In this document: positions 30,501 through 38,045 of the stretch, in pieces
Layout of the letters: each line of letters begins with the position of its first letter
How positions within the stretch are numbered: the stretch's first letter is position 1
Assembly: GCF_010730745.1 (NCBI RefSeq)
Contig: NZ_AP022615.1
Coordinates: 3,410,001 to 3,474,000, forward strand
Source: Mycobacterium heidelbergense
Lineage (GTDB): Bacteria; Actinomycetota; Actinomycetes; Mycobacteriales; Mycobacteriaceae
Direction: 5' to 3'
DNA length: 64,000 bases
Program-made: the position numbers and the translations under genes
Notes under the pieces: model-generated
What the model was told of the DNA's origin: nothing
Seen by the model: only the letters and a program-made list of their open reading frames with translations
The model's database searches: none

Positions 30501-30918
30501 AGCGCGCCAGCTTGGTGTCGGCGACCCGGTAACGCTCGCCGTCGAGCACCAGGAAGTCGGCGAACCCCACGAAGCGGCCGTCGAACATCGCGGCCTGATA
30601 GATCACCGGGGCGCGGTCGGCGATCGCGCGCCGCGTCGCCTCGGCGGCGGCCGTCAGCCCGGCGGGCGTGTACACCGGGCGGCCGACGATCGCGACGGCG
30701 TCCCCGAACTCGTCGCGCAATCGGTCGAGCCGGCGTCGTTCGTGTTCGGTGCCGAGGGCGGCCGTGCGCTCGAGAAGTTCGTCCTCGACGGTGACGGCGG
30801 GCCCCCGACCGAGTTTCGCGTCAAAGTCCCTGAGCAGCGCGTACTCGCAGCGCGCGGCGGCCGCGAGGTCCGACGCGCTGTAGACGACGCTGTCGTCGGT
30901 GACGAACACAGCAGCCAC
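27526..30918 (-). CDS. RecB-like nuclease fused to SF1 helicase (TM0106 family, Rv1251c-like)
   Basis: A 1130-residue protein. The N-terminal third is a Cas4/RecB-like nuclease: CEYALLRDFDAKLG with Cys24, the catalytic GFADFLVLDGERYRVADTK (Asp...Asp-x-Lys) and the cysteine cluster CLRCPLC near 216-222, suggesting an Fe-S cluster. A central RNase H-like segment follows (DLFFDFEGDP; EDYNHYDCRSTRELRNWL). The C-terminal helicase has Walker A GPPGTGKTHTA near 760, Walker B LLVIDEAGQ near 862 and VGTVDKFQGGQAPVI. It probably unwinds and trims nucleic acid ends, with roles in repair or foreign-DNA handling; untested as far as I know. GTG start. Confidence 0.88.
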   Translation of the reverse strand: MAAVFVTDDSVVYSASDLAAAARCEYALLRDFDAKLGRGPAVTVEDELLERTAALGTEHERRRLDRLRDEFGDAVAIVGRPVYTPAGLTAAAEATRRAIADRAPVIYQAAMFDGRFVGFADFLVLDGERYRVADTKLARSAKVPALLQLAAYADALAGSGVPVAPEAELELGDGTVVRYRVGDLIPVYRSQRALLQRLLDEHHAAGTPVRWDDHDVNACLRCPLCAEQLRAADDLLLVAGMRISQRDKLIDDGISTVAELAKHEFSGALGRLATQAKLQVRQRDTGTPQFEIVDAQALSLLPEPDPGDLFFDFEGDPLWTADGREWGLEYLFGVLEAAGDFHPLWAHNRVDERKALTDFLALVNKRRKRHPGMHIYHYAPYEKTALLRLAGRYGVGEDEVDELLRGGTLVDLYPLVRKSIRVGAESFSLKALEPLYMGAQLRAGEVTTATESIASYARSCELRAAGRLDDAASVLREIEDYNHYDCRSTRELRNWLMLRAYESGVIPVGAQPVPEGDIVEESDQLAMTLSAFTGAAGIADRTPEQTAVALVSAARGYHRREDKPFWWAHFDRLNFPVEEWADDTDVFFAEHASVGADWHTPPRARKPRREVRLRGALARGDLAMEVFALYEPPAPPGMTDDPARRAAGRAEIVAVDDPAVPTDVVICERAGSDGTTFDHLPFALTPGPPIPTTKLRESIEATAAAVAEGLPRLPSTAVVDVLLRRAPRTRGGAPLPRGADTAADITAAALDLDSSYLAVHGPPGTGKTHTAARVIRRLVIDHGWRIGVVAQSHATVENLLDCVIDAGLDPARVAKKRYDRDAPRWQEIDGGEYAAFVRDNPGCVIGGTAWDFANANRVTPGSLDLLVIDEAGQFCLANTIAVAPAAANLLLLGDPQQLPQVSQGTHPEPVDTSALDWLVDGQRTLPDERGYFLDLSYRMHPAVCAAVSALSYEGRLHSHPCTAARHLDGYPPGVHVLPVDHQGNSTDSPEEADAIAAGIERLLGRPWTDEHGTRPLAAADVLVLAPYNAQVTTVRRRLAAAGLGAVRVGTVDKFQGGQAPVIFVSMTASSVDAAPRGISFLFNRNRLNVAVSRAQYAAVIVRSRLLTEYLPATPAGLIDLGAFLALTEPM

Positions 30919-30952
30919 GGTAGGCGAGGCGTCCGACAGCGGCGTGCCGCAC

Positions 30953-31582
30953 TCACGACCCGGGCGTATTGCCGATCAGCTCGACCCCGTTGCCGTTCCA
31001 TCGGAACTTCACCGTGGTGCCCAGGCCGTTGATGCCGCTCGGATAGGTCAGCGCAATCGTGTCGCCGGTGGTTTGCGACGCGTCGATGCCGTTGAACCCG
31101 TACGTGTCGGGAACCCCCTGCGGGATGAACTGCCCGAGATGGAACAGCACCGCGCGCGTCGTGGGATTGACGGCGTTCGTGTTGGCCTTGACGATCACCG
31201 CCGACAGCTGGGCGCATTGGTTGTAGTTGCCGGCCAGCGGTTCGGGGTTCCACGGCTGCTGACTGCGCGGGTCGCGGGGCAGCTCGGAGACCGCTTTCGC
31301 GATCGTGGGCGAGGCGAGGTTGACCGCGCACGGGTCGGCCGGGGCGGTGCTGCTGGGCGCGGCCTCGGGCGTGGGGCTCGGCGCGGCGGGGGCCGTGATC
31401 GACGCGGTCGCGCTCGTCGTCGCTTGTGGCGTCTTGGCGACGGTGGAATCCCCCGACCCGCAGCCCGTCAACGCCGCGGTGGCCGACACGACGGCGGCCA
31501 GGCCGGTCAGCGGCCTGCGGCGGGCTAGTGACCACACACCGCGAAACCGTACCGTTATCGGGCTCCCGGATGCGACAGGCAT
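30953..31582 (-). CDS. lprE: Lipoprotein LprE
   Basis: A 209-residue lipoprotein: basic N-terminus (RRRPLTGLAAVVSATAAL), lipobox LTGC at about residue 41, a Thr/Pro/Ala-rich linker, and a globular C-terminal domain (CAVNLASPTIAKAVSELPRD; GNYNQCAQLSAVIVKANTNA) with two cysteines. It is exported and lipid-anchored to the cell envelope. ATG at 31582. It faces away from deaD, with 59 bp between the two starts. In Mtb LprE is implicated in host interaction; no enzymatic motif is visible. Confidence 0.87.
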   Translation of the reverse strand: MPVASGSPITVRFRGVWSLARRRPLTGLAAVVSATAALTGCGSGDSTVAKTPQATTSATASITAPAAPSPTPEAAPSSTAPADPCAVNLASPTIAKAVSELPRDPRSQQPWNPEPLAGNYNQCAQLSAVIVKANTNAVNPTTRAVLFHLGQFIPQGVPDTYGFNGIDASQTTGDTIALTYPSGINGLGTTVKFRWNGNGVELIGNTPGS

Positions 31583-31641
31583 GGCCGCGTGCCGTGCCCG
31601 GCGCGACCGGGCTCACATTCGCCACTTAAACTCCGGGTGCG

Positions 31642-33321
31642 ATGACCCACCCTGACAGCTCGCCCGAGCCGCCCCCGACGACGTTTGCCGACCTGCAGAT
31701 TCACCCCGCCGTGCGGCGGGCGGTCGACGACGTCGGCTACGAGACGCCGACCGCCATCCAGGCGGCCACCATCCCCGCACTCATGGCGGGCTCCGACGTC
31801 GTCGGGCTGGCCCAGACCGGCACCGGCAAGACGGCGGCGTTCGCGATCCCGATCCTGTCCAGGATCGACGTCGCCAGCAAAGCCACCCAGGCCCTGGTGC
31901 TGGCGCCCACCCGGGAGCTGGCCCTGCAGGTGGCCGAGGCGTTCAGCCGCTACGGGGCGCACCTGCCGAAGATCAACGTGCTGCCGATCTACGGCGGCTC
32001 GTCCTACGCCGTGCAACTGGCCGGGCTCAGGCGCGGCGCGCAGGTGGTGGTGGGCACCCCCGGCCGGGTCATCGACCACCTCGAACGCGGGACGCTGGAC
32101 CTCTCGCGGGTGGACTACCTGGTGCTCGACGAGGCCGACGAGATGCTCACCATGGGCTTCGCCGAGGACGTCGAGCGCATCCTCTCCGAAACCCCGGAGT
32201 ACAAACAGGTGGCCCTGTTTTCGGCGACCATGCCGCCGGCGATCCGCAAGCTCACCACCAAGTACCTGCACGACCCGTTCGAGGTCACCGCCAAGGCGAA
32301 AACCGCCACGGCCGAGAACATTTCGCAGCGCTACATCCAGGTCGCCGGTCCCCGCAAGATGGACGCGCTCACCCGCGTCCTCGAGGTGGAGCCGTTCGAG
32401 GCGATGATCGTCTTCGTCCGCACCAAGCAGGCCACCGAGGAGGTCGCCGAAAAGCTCAGGGCCCGAGGGTTTTCCGCGGCCGCCATCAACGGTGACATCC
32501 CGCAGGGGCAGCGCGAGCGCACCATCGCCGCGCTCAAAGACGGCGGCGCCAAGGGCATCGACATCCTGGTTGCCACCGATGTGGCCGCCCGCGGGCTCGA
32601 CGTCGACCGGATATCGCATGTGCTCAACTACGACATCCCGCACGACACCGAGTCCTACGTCCATCGCATCGGGCGCACCGGCAGGGCCGGGCGCTCGGGG
32701 ACCGCGGTGTTGTTCGTCTCCCCGCGGGAGCGCCACCTGCTCAAGGCGATCGAGAAGGCGACGCGGCAAACGCTGACCGAGTCCGAATTGCCCACCGTCG
32801 AGGATGTCAACGCCCAGCGGGTGGCGAAATTCGCCGATTCCATCACCGACGCGCTCGGCGCCGCGGGCATCGACCTGTTCCGCAAGCTGGTCGAGGATTA
32901 CGAGCGCGAGCACGACGTCCCGATGGCCGACATCGCCGCGGCGCTGGCGTTGCAGTCCCGCGACGGCGAGGCGTTCCTGATGGCGCCCGAACAGCCACCC
33001 GAACGGCGCGAGCGCCGGGAGCGTCAGGAAAGGCCAAGGCAGCCAAGGGACTTCGCGACGTACCGCATCTCCGTGGGCAAGCGCCACAAGATCGGCCCCG
33101 GCGCGATCGTCGGCGCCATCGCCAACGAGGGGGGCTTGCACCGCAGCGATTTCGGCCACATCGCCATCGGGCCCGACTTCTCTTTGGTGGAGCTGCCGGC
33201 CAAGCTCCCGAAGTCGACGTTGAAAAAGCTTGAGCAGACCCGCATCTCGGGCGTGCTGATCAATCTTCGGCCGGACCGGTCGCCCAACAAGACCAAGCCA
33301 CGCAGGAATCGCAACGGATGA
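31642..33321 (+). CDS. deaD: DEAD-box RNA helicase DeaD (CsdA)
   Basis: A 559-residue ATP-dependent RNA helicase that remodels rRNA and mRNA during ribosome assembly and cold stress. Motifs: Q-motif FADLQIHPAV...TPTAIQ, Walker A AQTGTGKT (57-64), PTRELALQ, DEAD box Asp163-Asp166 in VLDEADEML, SAT in LFSATMPP, VATDVAARGLDV and HRIGRTGRAGR. The C-terminal part contains the DbpA-type RNA-binding domain (RISVGKRHKIGPGAIVGAIA). Length matches Mtb (563). It overlaps the acyltransferase gene by four bases (ATGA). Confidence 0.96.
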   Translation: MTHPDSSPEPPPTTFADLQIHPAVRRAVDDVGYETPTAIQAATIPALMAGSDVVGLAQTGTGKTAAFAIPILSRIDVASKATQALVLAPTRELALQVAEAFSRYGAHLPKINVLPIYGGSSYAVQLAGLRRGAQVVVGTPGRVIDHLERGTLDLSRVDYLVLDEADEMLTMGFAEDVERILSETPEYKQVALFSATMPPAIRKLTTKYLHDPFEVTAKAKTATAENISQRYIQVAGPRKMDALTRVLEVEPFEAMIVFVRTKQATEEVAEKLRARGFSAAAINGDIPQGQRERTIAALKDGGAKGIDILVATDVAARGLDVDRISHVLNYDIPHDTESYVHRIGRTGRAGRSGTAVLFVSPRERHLLKAIEKATRQTLTESELPTVEDVNAQRVAKFADSITDALGAAGIDLFRKLVEDYEREHDVPMADIAAALALQSRDGEAFLMAPEQPPERRERRERQERPRQPRDFATYRISVGKRHKIGPGAIVGAIANEGGLHRSDFGHIAIGPDFSLVELPAKLPKSTLKKLEQTRISGVLINLRPDRSPNKTKPRRNRNG

Positions 33322-34457
33322 CGCTGTCCGAGGAACGGGACGCCCAGGGCGGGCTCGAACAGACGTCCCACGTGGACCGGGTCGCGTCGCTGACCGGCAT
33401 CCGCGCCGTCGCCGCCCTCCTGGTCGTCGGCACCCACGCCGCCTACACCACCGGCAAGTACACCCACGGCTATTGGGGCCTGGTCGGCGCCCGGCTGGAG
33501 ATCGGGGTCCCGATCTTTTTCGTGCTGTCCGGTTTCCTGCTGTTTCGCCCGTGGGTGAAATCGGCCGTCACCGGCGGGCCGCCCCCGTCGCTGAGCCGCT
33601 ATGCGTGGCACCGGGTTCGGCGCATCATGCCCGCCTACGTCATCACCGTGCTGTTCGCGTACGTGCTGTATCACTACCGCGCGGCGGGACCCAACCCCGG
33701 CCACAGCTGGATGGGGCTGGTCCGCAACCTCACGCTGACGCAGATCTACACCGACGGCTACCTGGGCAAGTACCTACACCAAGGTCTGACCCAGATGTGG
33801 AGCCTGGCGGTCGAGGCCGCGTTTTACGTGGCGCTGCCGCTGTTGGCGTACCTGCTGCTGGTGCTGATCTGCCGGCGGCGGTGGCGGCCGAGGTTAGTGC
33901 TTGGCGCGCTGGCCGGGATGACGTTGATCAGCCCGGCGTGGTTGATCCTGGTGCACACCGATCACTGGTTTCCCGACGGCGCCCGGCTGTGGCTGCCCAC
34001 CTACCTGGCCTGGTTCCTCGGCGGCATGGCGTTGGCCGTGCTGCAGGCCATGGGTGTGCGCTGCTACGCGCTCATGGCGATACCGCTGGCGGTCATCAGC
34101 TATTTCATCGTCTCCACGCCGATCGCGGGCGCGCCCACGACATCGCCCGCAACGCTGAGCGAGGCCCTGGTCAAGACGAGCTTCTATGCCGTGATCGCCA
34201 CGCTCGCGGTGGCGCCGCTGGCCCTGGGCGACCGGGGTTGGTACTCAAGGCTTTTGGCGACGCGCCCGATGGTGTGGCTGGGCGAGATCTCCTACGAGAT
34301 CTTCCTGATCCACCTGGTGACCATGGAGTTCGCGATGGTCTATGTGGTCCGCGCCCACGTCTATACCGGCTCGATGCTGAACCTGTTCGTCGCGACGCTG
34401 GCGCTGACGATCCCGTTGGCCTGGCTGCTGCACCGTTTTACGCGCGTGCGGGACTGA
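33318..34457 (+). CDS. Membrane acyltransferase (acyltransferase-3 family, Rv1254-like)
   Basis: A 379-residue protein with about ten membrane helices. The N-terminal motif RVASLTGIRAVAALLVVGTH is the acyltransferase-3 hallmark, with the catalytic His at about 35. WSLAVEAAFYVALPLLAYLL and WLGEISYEIFLIHLVTMEFA are also typical. These enzymes O-acylate envelope sugars or lipids. Translation is coupled to deaD through ATGA. A long palindrome lies 80 bp after its stop, in front of the convergent TetR gene. Substrate unknown. Confidence 0.88.
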   Translation: MTLSEERDAQGGLEQTSHVDRVASLTGIRAVAALLVVGTHAAYTTGKYTHGYWGLVGARLEIGVPIFFVLSGFLLFRPWVKSAVTGGPPPSLSRYAWHRVRRIMPAYVITVLFAYVLYHYRAAGPNPGHSWMGLVRNLTLTQIYTDGYLGKYLHQGLTQMWSLAVEAAFYVALPLLAYLLLVLICRRRWRPRLVLGALAGMTLISPAWLILVHTDHWFPDGARLWLPTYLAWFLGGMALAVLQAMGVRCYALMAIPLAVISYFIVSTPIAGAPTTSPATLSEALVKTSFYAVIATLAVAPLALGDRGWYSRLLATRPMVWLGEISYEIFLIHLVTMEFAMVYVVRAHVYTGSMLNLFVATLALTIPLAWLLHRFTRVRD

Positions 34458-34537
34458 GCGGCCCGGTCGCCCGCGGCGCCGGCCCCATGATCATGTCTGC
34501 CCGGCCCCGCGCGTATCCGGGCAGAGCGGCACGCGGT

Positions 34538-34607
34538 GTGCCCGCCTCATAGCGACAACCGTTGTGCGGCTTGGCGTTCGGCGGACCTGTCGCTATGAGG
34601 CGGGCAC
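34538..34607. terminator. Long perfect palindrome between convergent genes (putative bidirectional terminator)
   Basis: GTGCCCGCCTCATAGCGACA (34538-34557) is the exact reverse complement of 34588-34607, 20-bp arms around a 30-nt loop. The right arm contains the stop codon and last codons of the TetR gene (GHVPAS), so part of the stem is coding. No T-tract on either side. Confidence 0.68.
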
Positions 34608-35201
34608 GTGCCCGGTCGCGGGGTGAGCGGCGCACGCCGGTGTGACGATCGGAACGACGAACTCCTCGATCATCGCCCGCTCGTCGGCGTCGTTTTCGCC
34701 GGGATACATCAGCAGCGACGTGAGCACCCGCACCACCCACCGGGCCCGGCGCTCGACGTGGGCCGGGTCTTCCGGCCCAAGCGAATTGACGAACGCGGCG
34801 GCCAGGGCGGTGATCACCTCGGAGTGCCCGGCGAGCTCGCCGCCGATCGGCGGGCGCGTGATGGCAAACCACGCCGACAGCGCGGGGCTTTCGCGAACCA
34901 TCCGCAACGTGGCGGTCATGCTCGCGACCAGCCGTTCGCGCGGATCCTCGAGGCCGTCGATCCGCTCGGCGATCGCGCGGCCGAGGCGGTGCGTCTCGCG
35001 ATGCACGTAAGCGGTTCGCAGCGCCTCCCGGCTCTCGAAGTACCGGTACAGCGTCGCGCGGGAACACCCTGCGGCCCTGGCGATCTCGTTCATGCCGATC
35101 GAGGCCTGGTCCCGCCGCGTGTAGAGCTCCTCGGCGGCGTCGAGTATCCGGTCCGCGGCCACTTCGCCCCGGCGCGGGGCCAGCCAATCGCTACCCGGCA
35201 T
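34593..35201 (-). CDS. TetR-family regulator coupled to cyp130 (Rv1255c-like)
   Basis: A 202-residue repressor with a clear HTH: RILDAAEELYTRRDQASIGM then EIARAAGCSRATLYRYFESR at about 40-59. A helical effector-binding domain follows (ALSAWFAITRPPIGGELAGH). The ATG at 35201 shares its A with the TGA of cyp130 (TGATG), so the two are translated together. It is the same length as the Mtb homologue. The partner gene suggests that it controls cyp130 in response to a P450 substrate. Its final codons lie within the terminator palindrome. Confidence 0.92.
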   Translation of the reverse strand: MPGSDWLAPRRGEVAADRILDAAEELYTRRDQASIGMNEIARAAGCSRATLYRYFESREALRTAYVHRETHRLGRAIAERIDGLEDPRERLVASMTATLRMVRESPALSAWFAITRPPIGGELAGHSEVITALAAAFVNSLGPEDPAHVERRARWVVRVLTSLLMYPGENDADERAMIEEFVVPIVTPACAAHPATGHVPAS

Positions 35202-36442
35202 CAGGATTTCACACTCAACGGCACCGACAGCGGGCGCCGGACATAGCTGCCGCCGGCCCAGACGATCCCGGACTCGTCGACCTCGAAATCCGGGCAACGG
35301 GCCAGCAGCTCGGTCAACGCGACGCGGGATTGCATCCGGGCCGCGGCCGCGCCGAGGCAGTGATGCGCGCCGTGGCTGAACGTCAGAATGTTGCGCGGAC
35401 AACGGGTTACGTCGAGTTCGTCGGCGTCCGGTCCGTACTGGCGTTGGTCGCGGTTGCCCGACCCGTACAACAGCAACACCCGGCGACCGGCCGGGACCGT
35501 GGTGTCGCCGATCGTCACGTCCCGCGTGACCGTGCGTGCCAGGCCCTGCGCCGGCGAGGTCAGCCGCAGCAGCTCCTCGACCGCGTCGGGAATGAGCCCC
35601 GGATTGTCCACCAAAAGCCGCCGCTGGTCGGGCCGCTCCTGCAGCAAAGGCATTGAGCCGCCGAGCATTCCGGTGACGGTGTCGTTGCCGCCGGTGACCA
35701 TCGTGAACGTGAACGCCAGAATGGACAGCGTGCCGGAAATGTCGCCGTCGGCGCCCACCCCCGCGGCGACCAGGTGGGAGATGGTGTCGTCCTCGGGCTC
35801 GGTCCGGCGCCGCTCGATCAGCCCGGTGAAGTAGCCCATCATCGACCCGACCGCATCACCGACGGTTTCCAGCGCGCCGGCGACGCCGCCGTCGGCGGTG
35901 TTGGCCGCGACGATGGCCTGAGTCCAGCCGTCGAACTGGGTCCGATCTTCCTCGGGCACGCCGAGGTAGTGTGCGACCACCATCGACGGCAGCGGCTTGA
36001 ACAGCTCGGTGACGATGTCGCCACCCCCATTGGCGCGCAACCTCTCGATGCGCTCGACGACGAACTCGCGCACCTTGGGCTCCACCGCCTCGACCTGTCT
36101 GGGCGTGAAACCACGCGACACCAGCTTGCGAAACTCGGTGTGCACCGGCGGGTCTTGCATCACGAAAGGTGGATTATCTTGCAAGCCAATCATTTCCAGG
36201 TCGCCGTAGTTGACCGTCAGCCCCTGCGCGGAGGAGAAGGTCTCGTGGTCGCGCGCCGCCGCCCAGACGTCGGCGTGCCGGGACAGCACGTAGTAGTCGC
36301 GGTCGGGCCTGCCCTCCGGCACCACGTGATGGACCGGGTCGTGGTCGCGCAGGGCCCGGTACATCGGCCAGGGATTGGGCCACGTGTCGGCGTTGGCGAG
36401 CTGAAACTTGACGGGTGCGTTGTGAGACATAACCACAGTCAT
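35201..36442 (-). CDS. cyp130: Cytochrome P450 CYP130
   Basis: A 413-residue P450, closely matching Mtb CYP130 across its length. The I-helix oxygen-activation motif reads MVTGGNDTVTG (Gly in place of the usual Ala), the ExxR pair is in EELLRL, and the haem-binding loop is FSHGAHHCLGAAAAR with the thiolate Cys near residue 362. It needs ferredoxin and ferredoxin reductase supplied elsewhere. Endogenous substrate uncertain; Mtb CYP130 binds azoles and N-demethylates dextromethorphan (recalled). ATG at 36442, with an alternative ATG four codons in. It heads the cyp130-tetR operon. Confidence 0.94.
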   Translation of the reverse strand: MTVVMSHNAPVKFQLANADTWPNPWPMYRALRDHDPVHHVVPEGRPDRDYYVLSRHADVWAAARDHETFSSAQGLTVNYGDLEMIGLQDNPPFVMQDPPVHTEFRKLVSRGFTPRQVEAVEPKVREFVVERIERLRANGGGDIVTELFKPLPSMVVAHYLGVPEEDRTQFDGWTQAIVAANTADGGVAGALETVGDAVGSMMGYFTGLIERRRTEPEDDTISHLVAAGVGADGDISGTLSILAFTFTMVTGGNDTVTGMLGGSMPLLQERPDQRRLLVDNPGLIPDAVEELLRLTSPAQGLARTVTRDVTIGDTTVPAGRRVLLLYGSGNRDQRQYGPDADELDVTRCPRNILTFSHGAHHCLGAAAARMQSRVALTELLARCPDFEVDESGIVWAGGSYVRRPLSVPLSVKS

Positions 36443-36507
36443 GTCTCATTCGTACGACACTGATGCCCAGATGTCAATGCTGGGCCCCGAGGGTTCGCCG
36501 TCGGCGT

Positions 36508-36653
36508 CACGCTGGCGTGACGCTCGGCGCTCGATGCCACGCTGGCGTGACGCTCGGCGGTCCCGACAGGAACTAGCTCGGCCGGCCCCACAGGAGGCTA
36601 GCCCGGCCCCACAGGAGGCTTGGCGGCCCAACGTGACGCTCGGCGGCCCAACG
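36508..36653. repeat. Nested short direct repeats upstream of cyp130
   Basis: Three different repeat pairs are packed into 146 bp. CACGCTGGCGTGACGCTCGG (extended by CG) is at 36508-36529 and 36538-36559, period 30, with the core CGTGACGCTCGGCG again at 36632-36645. CCGGCCCCACAGGAGGCT is at 36582-36599 and 36603-36620. GGCGGCCCAACG is near 36622 and 36642. The first unit contains the inverted repeat CACGCTGGCGTG. The block is the region between the cyp130 start and the 3' end of the FAD-linked oxidase gene. It might be regulatory or a decayed tandem array. Confidence 0.7.
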
Positions 36654-36657
36654 GGAG

Positions 36658-38040
36658 CTAGATCGCCGCGCCGGGGTTCAGGATGCCGTGCGGGTCGAGC
36701 GCCCGCTTGATGCGCCGGTTGAGGTCCATCGCCTCGGGCCCGAGGTAGCCGGCCAGCCAGGGCCGCTTCAACCGGCCGACGCCGTGCTCACCGGTGATCG
36801 TGCCGCCCAGCCCGACGGCCAGCTCCATGATTTCGCCGAACGCGAGGTGAGCCCGCTCGGTCATCGCCGCGTCGGCGGGGTCGTAGACGATCAGCGGGTG
36901 GGTGTTGCCGTCGCCGGCGTGCGCGATCACCGAAATCATCAGGTCGCGCTCGGCGGCGATCGCCGCGATCCCGCTCACCAGCGAACCCAACGCCGGCAGC
37001 GGCACCCCGACGTCTTCCAGCAGCAGCGACCCCTTGGCCTCCACCGCCGGGATGCAGAACCGGCGGGCGGCGATGAAGGCCTCGCCCTCGTCCCGGTCGT
37101 CGGTCGAAAGCACCTCCGTCGCACCGTTTTCCGCGAACACCGCCGCGATCACCGAGGCGTCGTCGGACCCCGCGCCTCCCCTTTCGTCGGAGCCGGCCAC
37201 CAGCATGGCTGCCGCCCCGCGGTCCAGGTCCATCCGCAAGGCGTCCTCGACGGCGTTGATCGCCCCCGAGTCCATGAACTCCAGCATCGAGGGCCGTAGC
37301 CGCGCGACCACTCCCAGCACCGCGTCGACGGCCGCCGGGACCGAAGCGAAGGTCGCCACCACCACGCTCGACACGTTTTGGGCCGGCAGCAGCCGCAGCG
37401 TCACCTCGGTGATGACGCCCAGCGTCCCCTCGCTGCCGACGAACAGCTTGGTCAGTGGGAGTCCTGCCACATCTTTCAGGCGCGGCCCGCCCAGCCGCAC
37501 CGCGGTGCCGTCGGCCAGCACCACCTGCACGCCCAGCACGTAATCGGTGGTGACGCCGTACTTCACACAGCACAACCCGCCGGCGTTGGTGGCGATGTTG
37601 CCCCCGATGCTGCAGATCTCGAACGACGATGGGTCGGGCGGATACCACAGGCCGTGCTCGGCGGCGGCCTTCTTCACCTCCGCGTTGAACAGGCCGGGCT
37701 GGCAAACCGCGGTGCGCGTCACGGGGTCGACGGTGATGTCGCGCATCTTCTCCGTCGACAATACGATGCCGTCATCCAGAGCCGTCGCCCCGCCGGACAG
37801 GCCGCTCCCGGCTCCTCGGGTCACCACCGGCACCCGGTGGGTGCTGGCCCAGCGCAGCACGGCCTGCACCTCTTCGGTGCGCCGCGGCCGGACCACGGCC
37901 AGCGGCTTGCCGGCCGACGGGTCGAAAGCGCGGTCCTGGCGGTAGCCCTCGGTCACGGTCGGATCGGTGACGACCATCCCGTCCGGCAGGGCGGCGATCA
38001 GGTCGGCCAGCGGGCCTGCAGTCACGGGGTGCTCACGCAC
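36658..38040 (-). CDS. FAD-linked oxidase, GlcD / D-2-hydroxyacid dehydrogenase type (Rv1257c-like)
   Basis: A 460-residue VAO/PCMH-family flavoprotein. The FAD-binding part includes PVVTRGAGSGLSGGATALDD and ICSIGGNIATNAGGLCCVKY. The C-terminal FAD-oxidase domain carries SVIAHAGDGNTHPLIVYDP and ends in the signature TGEHGVGRLKRPWL with RIKRALDPHGILNPG. It likely oxidises glycolate, D-lactate or D-2-hydroxyglutarate and passes electrons to the respiratory chain. No GlcE/GlcF genes are adjacent. GTG start at 38040; the Tap-like gene lies five bases upstream in the same direction, so they share a transcript. Confidence 0.9.
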   Translation of the reverse strand: MREHPVTAGPLADLIAALPDGMVVTDPTVTEGYRQDRAFDPSAGKPLAVVRPRRTEEVQAVLRWASTHRVPVVTRGAGSGLSGGATALDDGIVLSTEKMRDITVDPVTRTAVCQPGLFNAEVKKAAAEHGLWYPPDPSSFEICSIGGNIATNAGGLCCVKYGVTTDYVLGVQVVLADGTAVRLGGPRLKDVAGLPLTKLFVGSEGTLGVITEVTLRLLPAQNVSSVVVATFASVPAAVDAVLGVVARLRPSMLEFMDSGAINAVEDALRMDLDRGAAAMLVAGSDERGGAGSDDASVIAAVFAENGATEVLSTDDRDEGEAFIAARRFCIPAVEAKGSLLLEDVGVPLPALGSLVSGIAAIAAERDLMISVIAHAGDGNTHPLIVYDPADAAMTERAHLAFGEIMELAVGLGGTITGEHGVGRLKRPWLAGYLGPEAMDLNRRIKRALDPHGILNPGAAI

Positions 38041-38045
38041 CGATC

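Noticed and set aside
27886..31032. Open plus-strand frame of 1048 codons
   Set aside because: Antisense shadow of the nuclease-helicase gene, with repetitive Arg/Val/Gly composition and no recognisable domain.
36508..36653. Possible CRISPR-like array
   Set aside because: Repeat units differ in length and sequence, there are only two or three copies and spacers are not uniform; no cas genes nearby.
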